Part shown: positions 5,779 through 11,136 of the stretch, piece by piece | Position numbering within the stretch: the stretch's first letter is position 1 | Layout of the letters: each line of letters begins with the position of its first letter | Origin: Flavobacteriales bacterium | Lineage (GTDB): Bacteria > Bacteroidota > Bacteroidia > Flavobacteriales > Flavobacteriaceae | Direction of reading: 5' to 3' | DNA length: 11,136 nt | NCBI GenBank assembly: GCA_011525065.1 | Contig: WTIY01000252.1 | Coordinates: 1 to 11,136 of the forward strand | Notes under the pieces: model-generated | Seen by the model: the letters and a program-made list of their open reading frames with translations, nothing else | What the model was told of the DNA's origin: nothing | The model's database searches: none | Translations under genes and position numbers: made by a program

Positions 5779-8700
5779 GCGGGAGGGTTCTCGGGACTTT
5801 TGGGCAACAAGGCTTTTACATGACTCAAAGCACTGCTCACCGTTGGAATTTTCTCTATGGTCAAAAGAAGGCGCAGTCCATTTTTGGTTTGTTTTTCTTT
5901 GAGTTTTAAGGTGTCAGTACTTTGATTTTGAACCGCATTTAAGACGCTTTGAAAGGCCGGACTTTGGTAGAAGGCACTTTCTTGATCTTGGATGAAATAA
6001 CCGATCATGCGATTGTTTTTGAGTACCACCCTTTCCAGACCTAATTCAGCGGCCTTCAGCTTGAGTTTGGCGCACTCTAAAAGGTCTATTGCAGACTCTG
6101 GCAAGGGACCAAATCGGTCGATCAAATTGTCTTCAAATCTCTGGAATTCTTGGGTTTTTGACAATTCGTTCAGTTCGGTGTAACACTGCAGTCTTTGGGT
6201 GACACTGTTGATGTAGTTCTCTGGAAATCTAAGCTCAAAATCAGTGTCCACCACCGTATCTTTTGTAAAGACTTTTTTCTGGGCCATTTGATCCTTATAC
6301 AGGGCTTTGAATTCTTTTTCTTTAAGCTCCTCGATGGCTTCTGCCAATATTTTTTGGTAGGTGTCAAAGCCAATTTCATTGATGAAACCGCTTTGCTCTC
6401 CGCCCAGCAAGTCTCCTGCCCCTCTTATTTCGAGATCCTTCATCGCGATGTGAATTCCACTGCCTAGATCGCTGAATTGCTCGAGTGCGGTCATGCGTTT
6501 TCTGGCCTCATCGGTCATGGCAGAATAAGGAGGCGTGATGAAATAGCAAAACGCTTTTTTGTTGCTTCGTCCGACACGCCCGCGCATTTGATGTAGGTCG
6601 GACAAGCCAAAGTGGTGGGCGTTATTGATCAATATGGTGTTGGCATTGGCCACGTCTAGCCCATTTTCAATGATGGTCGTCGACACCAGAATGTCGTATT
6701 CATTTTCCATAAAGCCCATCATGATAGACTCCAGTTTTTTACCTTCCATTTGCCCATGTCCCACAGCGATTTTGGCCTCCGGAATTAATCGTTGAATGGT
6801 CCCAGCCAGCTCGTGGATGTGCTCGATTCGGTTTTGGACTACAAAAACTTGACCGCCACGTGAGAGCTCATAATGTATGGCATCCCTTAATAAGGCTTCG
6901 CTGAAACGGACCACCTGAGTGGAGACTGGATATCGGTTCGGGGGTGGGGTGCTGATCACAGATAAATCCCGAGCGGCCATTAGACTGAATTGTAAGGTTC
7001 TTGGTATGGGGGTCGCCGTCAGGGTTAGGGTGTCAATGTTTTCTTTCAATGTTTTTAATTTGTCCTTAACGGACACGCCAAATTTCTGCTCTTCATCCAC
7101 AATGAGCAGACCGATGTCTTTAAAAACGACCGAGGCATTGACCAGTTGGTGCGTCCCAATTACAATGTCCAGACGACCATCCTTTAAGCGCTCCAAAACA
7201 CTTTTTCTCTCTTTGGCCATTCTGAATCGATTCAGATAATCCACATTGACGGGCAGATCTTCAAGACGCTTACTGAAGGTTTTAAAATGCTGAAAGGCTA
7301 AAATCGTTGTTGGGACCAGCACAGCGACTTGTTTGCCATTGTCTACTGCTTTGAAGGCCGCGCGGATGGCCACTTCGGTTTTTCCAAAGCCCACATCGCC
7401 ACAGACCAATCGATCCATGGGCTGCGGACGTTCCATGTCCTGTTTAATGTCATTGGTTGCTTTAGTTTGATCTGGGGTGTCCTCGTACAAAAATGAACTC
7501 TCAAGTTCGTGCTGAAGATAGGAATCAGGACCAAAGGCAAACCCCTTTTGCATGCGTCTTTTGGCGTACAATTCGATAAGATCAAAAGCAATTTGTTTGA
7601 CTTTTTTCTTGGTCTTGCTTTTGAGTTTCTTCCAAGCAGCACTGCCCAATTTATAGAGTTTGGGAACTGCGCCGTCTTTGCCGTTGAATTTGGCAATTTT
7701 GTGAAGGGCGTGGATGCTCAAATACAGAATGTCTCGATCGCCATAGACCAATTTGATGGCCTCTTGGGTTTTTCCCTCGACCTGAATTTGCTGCAGCCCC
7801 CCAAAGGTGCCAATCCCGTGATCGATATGGGTAACATAATCCCCAATGCTCCACTGAGAGAGTTCTTTGATGTTTATGGCTTGCTTTTTCGCTTGATTGT
7901 TCTTTAGCTTGAATTTGTGATAGCGCTCAAAGATTTCGTGATCGGTGTAACAGGCAAGGCCTTCGGATTGGTCGTAAAAGCCCTGATGCATGGAAAAGAC
8001 CTCAATGTGATAGCCGCGTACATCTTTCTGGCTGTCTTCAAAAATATCTCTAAAACGCTTGGCCTGTGCCTCAGATCCGCAACACAGCAGTGTGGTCATG
8101 CCTTGCTCGTGATTGGCATTGATGTGATCGATCAATAAATTGAATTGTTTGTTGAACGAGGGTTGCGGTTGATGGTCAAATGCGATGTTCCTGTTGGGAT
8201 CGCCTTTAGCCACTAAACAAATTTTTTCAGTGGCGTTTAAATCTCGATCAAGTAGGTCTTTATCACAAAATAGCTCTTGCGGAGACGACCATTGTAGGGG
8301 GCTGTCTAAGGATTCATAATGTGCTTTTGCTTTGTCAAAAAGCAGATCAATTTTATCGGCGATAAAGCTTTGGTCTTGGATAACAAGCAAGGCATCGGTC
8401 CCAACATAGGACAAAAAGCTCTGACGCGAAACCACCCGTGATTTTTCTCCAACATTAGGGATAATGGATACTTTATTTTTTAACCCAATAGACAGTTGTG
8501 TCTCAATATCAAATTCGCGAATGCTCTCGAGACTGTCTTCAAAAAACTCCAAGCGATAGGGATGGTCATTGCTGAATGAAAATACGTCTACGATACCGCC
8601 ACGCAGGGAAAATTCCCCAGGTTCAGTGACAAAGTCCACCCGCTTAAACTGGGCCTCAAACAGCAATTCATTGAGCCCGTCGACATCGATTAGCTCACCT

Positions 8701-9140
8701 GTTTTGAGTTTAATGGTATGTTGCTTCAGGGTCTTTTTCGTAACGACCTGTTCAAAAAGGGCGGTAGGATAGGTCACGATAACCGCGGGCTTTTTGCGAC
8801 TGCTCAGGTGAGTGAGCACCTCAGAGCGCATCAGGACATTGCTGTTGTCGGTTTCTTCGATTTGATATGGCCGTCGGTAACTGCCCGGATAAAACAACAC
8901 CCGATCCTGACCCAAAAGCCCCTCTAAATCATTGAGTAAATAGGCGGCGGTTTCTTTGTCATTCATCACGCAAACCAAAGGCCTCTGTTGTTCGATAAAA
9001 ATCTTTGAAATCACCAGGCTTTTGGCTGATCCTACTAAGCCTGAAACACGCGTAATGGGTTGATTTTGGGACAGGCGCTGCCTCAATTTTTGCCAAGGCA
9101 AAGACTGTTCAAAGAGGGTGGATATGCGGCTCGGCACCAT
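5775..9140 (-). CDS. mfd: Transcription-repair coupling factor Mfd
   Basis: ATP-dependent DNA translocase that pushes RNA polymerase stalled at lesions off the template and recruits UvrA. Length is 1121 residues, near the roughly 1150 of E. coli. The N-terminal UvrB-like region (about 1-330) has a degenerate nucleotide loop, GLVGSAKSL (34-42), and VTEPGEFSLRGGIVDVFSF (171-189). A CarD-like RNA polymerase interaction domain covers about 430-490 (GDYVTHIDHGIGTF at 433-446). The motor domain contains Walker A GDVGFGKTEVA (581-591), DEEQ (682-685), TATPIPRTL (708-716), and the C-terminal lobe with TTIIENGLDV (821-830) and QMRGRVGR (851-858). The C-terminal TRCF regulatory domain covers about 960-1060. 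All catalytic motifs are intact. The ATG at 9140 sits 7 bases behind a consensus -7 box. fbp lies upstream in the same direction across a 139-base gap, so mfd probably has its own promoter. The C-terminus (SPENPPA) ends on the stop shared with yraN. Confidence 0.98.
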   Translation of the reverse strand: MVPSRISTLFEQSLPWQKLRQRLSQNQPITRVSGLVGSAKSLVISKIFIEQQRPLVCVMNDKETAAYLLNDLEGLLGQDRVLFYPGSYRRPYQIEETDNSNVLMRSEVLTHLSSRKKPAVIVTYPTALFEQVVTKKTLKQHTIKLKTGELIDVDGLNELLFEAQFKRVDFVTEPGEFSLRGGIVDVFSFSNDHPYRLEFFEDSLESIREFDIETQLSIGLKNKVSIIPNVGEKSRVVSRQSFLSYVGTDALLVIQDQSFIADKIDLLFDKAKAHYESLDSPLQWSSPQELFCDKDLLDRDLNATEKICLVAKGDPNRNIAFDHQPQPSFNKQFNLLIDHINANHEQGMTTLLCCGSEAQAKRFRDIFEDSQKDVRGYHIEVFSMHQGFYDQSEGLACYTDHEIFERYHKFKLKNNQAKKQAINIKELSQWSIGDYVTHIDHGIGTFGGLQQIQVEGKTQEAIKLVYGDRDILYLSIHALHKIAKFNGKDGAVPKLYKLGSAAWKKLKSKTKKKVKQIAFDLIELYAKRRMQKGFAFGPDSYLQHELESSFLYEDTPDQTKATNDIKQDMERPQPMDRLVCGDVGFGKTEVAIRAAFKAVDNGKQVAVLVPTTILAFQHFKTFSKRLEDLPVNVDYLNRFRMAKERKSVLERLKDGRLDIVIGTHQLVNASVVFKDIGLLIVDEEQKFGVSVKDKLKTLKENIDTLTLTATPIPRTLQFSLMAARDLSVISTPPPNRYPVSTQVVRFSEALLRDAIHYELSRGGQVFVVQNRIEHIHELAGTIQRLIPEAKIAVGHGQMEGKKLESIMMGFMENEYDILVSTTIIENGLDVANANTILINNAHHFGLSDLHQMRGRVGRSNKKAFCYFITPPYSAMTDEARKRMTALEQFSDLGSGIHIAMKDLEIRGAGDLLGGEQSGFINEIGFDTYQKILAEAIEELKEKEFKALYKDQMAQKKVFTKDTVVDTDFELRFPENYINSVTQRLQCYTELNELSKTQEFQRFEDNLIDRFGPLPESAIDLLECAKLKLKAAELGLERVVLKNNRMIGYFIQDQESAFYQSPAFQSVLNAVQNQSTDTLKLKEKQTKNGLRLLLTIEKIPTVSSALSHVKALLPKSPENPPA

Positions 9141-9279
9141 CGGGAGGCAAAGATACTAATCTGAGCAATGCCTCAAAATATTCGACTTATTTTTTGAGAC
9201 GGTTTCATTAGTGATTAATGAGTTTTCGGGCTCTTAAAGGATCAATGCGTTTTAAGGGGGTGAGGGCTAAACCACGGTC
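9141..9279. other. Intergenic spacer between fbp and mfd
   Basis: A 139-base non-coding stretch between two leftward genes. Besides the mfd promoter it holds two weak AT-rich inverted repeats. One has TCATTA (9205-9210) facing TAATGA (9216-9221). The other has CTCAAAA (9172-9178) facing TTTTGAG (9192-9198) and overlaps the -33 element. Neither is followed by a T-tract on the minus strand, so I cannot point to an intrinsic terminator for fbp. No small gene or RNA is evident. Confidence 0.5.
9148..9177 (-). promoter_or_regulatory. Probable mfd promoter of Bacteroidota type
   Basis: On the minus strand TTTG (9177-9174), an 18-base spacer and TATCTTTG (9155-9148) closely fit the primary sigma consensus of this phylum (TTTG, about 19-21 bases, TAnnTTTG). 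Only 7 bases (CCTCCCG) separate the -7 box from the mfd ATG. Transcription would therefore begin within a few bases of the start codon, giving an almost leaderless message. Confidence 0.6.
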
Positions 9280-10299
9280 TTAGTCTCTCTGGGGATAGCG
9301 GTGCATGAAGGACTCTGCTTTTTCAACCATAGACGCACTACCGCCAATAAATGGAGTTCTTTGGTGCAAGGTGGTGGGTTGTATGTCCAAAATTCTCCTG
9401 AATCCGTCCGTAGCCTTTCCCCCGGCTTGCTCGATTAAAAAAGCCATAGGGTTGCACTCATAGAGCAGACGCAATTTTCCATTGGGATCTTTAGCGGTGT
9501 TGGGATAAATATAAATGCCCCCTTTAATCATGTTGCGATGGACGTCTGAAACTAAGGAGCCGATGTATCGCGACGTGTACGGGCGATCTTCCTCTTCTTC
9601 TTGACAGTATTTGATGTAGTCCTTTATTCCTTGGGGGAAATGGACGTAGTTGCCTTCGTTTACGGAATAGATGTTACCTGTTTTGGGAAAGCTCAGGTTG
9701 GGGTGAGACAGATAATAAGTGCCTAGGGCTGGATTTAGGGTGAAGCCATTCACGCCATGACCCGTGGAGTAGACGATCATGGTAGATGTCCCATAAATGA
9801 TGTAACCCGCAGCCACTTGACGATGTCCCGGTTGTAAAAAATCTTCAAGGGATACCGGTGTGCCCGGTGGTGTTACACGACGAAATATAGAAAAAATGGT
9901 TCCTACTGAGACATTGACATCAATGTTGCTCGAGCCGTCTAAAGGATCAATTAAGACTACGTACTTATTGTCATTTTGACCGTTTCTACCCTGTATGGTA
10001 ATGAAGTCTTCTTCTTCTTCGCTGGCAATGCCACAAACGATCTCGCGATTGGTCAGGGTATTGATGAAGGCATCGTTGGCAAAAACATCGAGTTTTTGTT
10101 GGTCCTCTCCTTGGATGTTGGTGTCTCCTGCTTCTCCGATGATGTCCACCAGACCAGCTTTATTTACTTCGTGATTGACGACCTTAGCGGCCAAACGAAT
10201 AGAATTGATCAGCCGTGAGAGTTCCCCTGAGGAATATTGGAATTCACTTTGATTTTCAATAATGAATTCACCTAGGGTTTTGTTCTTTTGAACGGCCAT
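9280..10299 (-). CDS. fbp: Fructose-1,6-bisphosphatase, class I
   Basis: Cytoplasmic gluconeogenic phosphatase that converts fructose 1,6-bisphosphate to fructose 6-phosphate with divalent metal. Length is 339 residues, close to the 332 of E. coli. Visible motifs: the metal-ligand acidic run ASEEEEDF (92-99), then LIDPLDGSSNIDVNVSVGT (116-134), containing the metal-binding D118 and D121 and the phosphate-contact GSSN. RYIGSLVSDVHRN follows (244-256). The family signature GKLRLLYECNPMA (274-286) has K275 and E281 for sugar-phosphate and metal binding. All key residues are present. The ATG at 10299 is preceded by an A-rich CCAAAATCC on the coding strand. It is divergent from the GNAT/aspartate kinase pair, with a short region holding an inverted repeat. 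mfd lies downstream in the same direction but is functionally unrelated. Confidence 0.98.
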   Translation of the reverse strand: MAVQKNKTLGEFIIENQSEFQYSSGELSRLINSIRLAAKVVNHEVNKAGLVDIIGEAGDTNIQGEDQQKLDVFANDAFINTLTNREIVCGIASEEEEDFITIQGRNGQNDNKYVVLIDPLDGSSNIDVNVSVGTIFSIFRRVTPPGTPVSLEDFLQPGHRQVAAGYIIYGTSTMIVYSTGHGVNGFTLNPALGTYYLSHPNLSFPKTGNIYSVNEGNYVHFPQGIKDYIKYCQEEEEDRPYTSRYIGSLVSDVHRNMIKGGIYIYPNTAKDPNGKLRLLYECNPMAFLIEQAGGKATDGFRRILDIQPTTLHQRTPFIGGSASMVEKAESFMHRYPQRD

Positions 10300-10321
10300 G
10301 GATTTTGGTTAGGAATTCGAT

Positions 10322-10361
10322 ACAAATATCGGGATTTTTGATAAATACAACCGATATTTGT
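10322..10361. promoter_or_regulatory. Inverted repeat in the fbp/GNAT divergent promoter region
   Basis: ACAAATATCGG (10322-10332) is an exact reverse complement of CCGATATTTGT (10351-10361), with an 18-base AT-rich spacer. Each arm contains GATATTTG pointing outward to its gene, one mismatch from the -7 consensus TAnnTTTG. The copy facing fbp ends 23 bases before its ATG, and the copy facing GNAT ends 17 bases before its ATG. It may be two back-to-back -7 boxes, or the operator of a dimeric regulator acting on both genes. In the fbp direction a GTTG lies 17 bases upstream of GATATTTG, giving a rough -33 match. Confidence 0.5.
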
Positions 10362-10377
10362 CATACAACCCTATGTT

Positions 10378-10854
10378 ATGAAGCCCTTGATCCGCCTTGC
10401 TGTCAAAGAAGATGCCGAAGACCTTTTGCGCTTGATTAAAGGTTTGGCTGCCTATGAAAAGGCCCATGAGCAGGTGGTCCTCCTGGCCGAGGATTTGGTT
10501 CGGGACGGTTTTGGAGCTGAACCCAAGTTTTGGTGTTATGTCGCTGAGCGTGACCAAAGGATCGTGGGCATGGCGTTATTTTATTTCCGCTATTCCACCT
10601 GGAAAGGGCCGGTGGTACACCTAGAAGACTTGATGGTAGAAAAGGCTCATCGGTCTCAGGGGATTGGCAGTGCTTTATATCAGGCCGTGCTGAGTTTTGC
10701 ACGAGAGAAAAAGGTGCGTCGCGTGAATTGGGAAGTCTTGGATTGGAACAGTCCAGCCATTGAATTTTATGAAAAATCCGGTGCTGAAGTGCTTAAAGAA
10801 TGGCGCGTGGTTTCAATGAGTGATCAAGCCTTAAATGAATATTTAGATCGATGA
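10378..10854 (+). CDS. GNAT N-acetyltransferase, spermidine/spermine-acetyltransferase (SSAT)-like
   Basis: Cytoplasmic acetyl-CoA-dependent N-acetyltransferase of 158 residues, a full single GNAT domain. It follows the SSAT/thialysine acetyltransferase pattern. LIKGLAAYEKAHEQV (19-33) matches the polyamine-side N-terminal helix and loop, DGFGAEP lies at 43-49, and VVHLEDLMVEKAHRSQGIGSAL covers 79-100. The acetyl-CoA pyrophosphate loop is RSQGIG (92-97). LDWNSPAIEFYEKSGAE (121-137) carries the conserved Tyr131, and a final EWRVV resembles human SSAT. The substrate is probably a primary amine such as a polyamine or a lysine analogue; homology alone does not settle which. ATG at 10378 is chosen. 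An out-of-frame ATG TTA TGA (10373-10381) overlaps it. Its TGA overlaps the ATG of the aspartate kinase gene, indicating translational coupling. Confidence 0.9.
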   Translation: MKPLIRLAVKEDAEDLLRLIKGLAAYEKAHEQVVLLAEDLVRDGFGAEPKFWCYVAERDQRIVGMALFYFRYSTWKGPVVHLEDLMVEKAHRSQGIGSALYQAVLSFAREKKVRRVNWEVLDWNSPAIEFYEKSGAEVLKEWRVVSMSDQALNEYLDR

Positions 10855-11136
10855 AGGTTTACAAATTTGGCGGGGCTTCCGTTAAAGACGCTCAGGGCGT
10901 CAAACAGGTCGTCAATGTATTAAAGCAGACGTCAGAGCCATCCATGGTTGTGGTGATTTCGGCCATGGGCAAGACCACCAATGCCTTTGAAAAAATTGTT
11001 CAGAGCTATCTGTCAAAGAATCCCGATTTGCCCTCACAGATCACGACGGTTTTTGGTCAGCATTTGAGCATTGCTGAGTCCCTTTACGATCAATCGACGC
11101 ATCAGGTTTTTAAAGACATTAAAGCACTCAGAGAAG
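10851..11136 (+). CDS. Aspartate kinase, N-terminal 95 residues (3' end outside window)
   Basis: Phosphorylates L-aspartate to 4-phospho-L-aspartate, the entry step to lysine/diaminopimelate, threonine and methionine. The visible 95 residues begin MKVYKFGGASVKDAQGV with the nucleotide-binding KFGGxS motif (5-10). VVVISAMGKTTNAF follows near 35-48, matching the conserved VVVSAMGKTTN strand and loop of the amino acid kinase fold. The rest, including any C-terminal ACT regulatory domain or homoserine dehydrogenase fusion, lies beyond the edge, so lysC-type and thrA-type cannot be separated with certainty. The sequence resembles the short monofunctional flavobacterial type. Its ATG (10851-10853) overlaps the GNAT TGA in an ATGA junction, so it depends on GNAT transcription and probably on its translation. 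Confidence 0.92.
   Translation, partial: MKVYKFGGASVKDAQGVKQVVNVLKQTSEPSMVVVISAMGKTTNAFEKIVQSYLSKNPDLPSQITTVFGQHLSIAESLYDQSTHQVFKDIKALRE

Noticed and set aside
7509..7907. Open frame of 132 codons on the plus strand inside mfd, with others nearby (for example 6919-7239 and 7343-7696)
   Set aside because: They lie antisense to, or out of frame with, the intact motif-rich mfd coding sequence and show no recognisable family.
34..9140. Search for mobile elements, CRISPR repeats, tRNA genes or integration sites
   Set aside because: No transposase, phage or integrase motif, no regularly spaced repeats and no tRNA-like cloverleaf were visible; composition looks even across the window.
9205..9221. 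TCATTA/TAATGA hairpin as the fbp terminator
   Set aside because: The stem is six weak A-T-rich pairs and no T-tract follows on the minus strand.
10007..10021. Run of GAA/GAG codons (EEEE) in fbp as a microsatellite
   Set aside because: It encodes the conserved acidic metal-binding segment of class I FBPase, so selection on the protein explains it.

Overview
The window looks like a stretch of chromosome from a member of the Bacteroidota, most likely a marine-type Flavobacteriia. Four things point there. The secreted DUF1501 protein ends in a type IX secretion (T9SS) sorting domain. Good matches to the Bacteroidota promoter consensus (TTTG, then TAnnTTTG) stand in front of genes. Recognisable Shine-Dalgarno sequences are scarce. 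The protein families also read as flavobacterial (MetG with KISTS, short UPF0102, aspartate kinase beginning with a KFGGAS motif). Base composition is moderate and even, and I see no mobile element, CRISPR array, tRNA or rRNA. The window is gene-dense and no gap exceeds about 140 bases, so there is no unexplained long non-coding stretch.

Layout. A leftward block covers 1-4384. Read in transcription order it is a DUF1800 gene, a DUF1501 gene six bases behind it, and then metG (methionyl-tRNA synthetase, cut by the window edge). A 106-base divergent intergenic region (4385-4490) separates this from a rightward two-gene unit, an LD-carboxypeptidase (ldcA-like, peptidase S66) and a UPF0102/YraN nuclease-fold protein that overlap by 17 bases. 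That unit runs head-on into mfd (transcription-repair coupling factor, leftward), and the two stop codons share the tetranucleotide TTAA. Behind mfd, also leftward, is fbp (class I fructose-1,6-bisphosphatase). From a 78-base divergent region (10300-10377) a rightward pair leaves: an SSAT-like GNAT acetyltransferase and an aspartate kinase (partial at the right edge), joined by an ATGA start/stop overlap.

How the genes fit together. Most of the window is housekeeping: translation (metG), murein recycling (ldcA-like), DNA repair (mfd), gluconeogenesis (fbp) and aspartate-family amino acid synthesis (aspartate kinase). The least understood part is the DUF1800-DUF1501 pair, a widespread but functionally undefined exported-protein module. 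Here the DUF1501 partner carries a histidine-rich leader, a twin-arginine signal and a T9SS C-terminal domain on one chain. Other points of interest are small-scale: an apparent TTG start of metG inside a 16-bp perfect palindrome, an apparently almost leaderless mfd transcript, and an inverted repeat in the fbp/GNAT divergent promoter region whose arms resemble two opposed -7 boxes. I see no convincing previously undescribed multi-gene system beyond the DUF1800-DUF1501 module.
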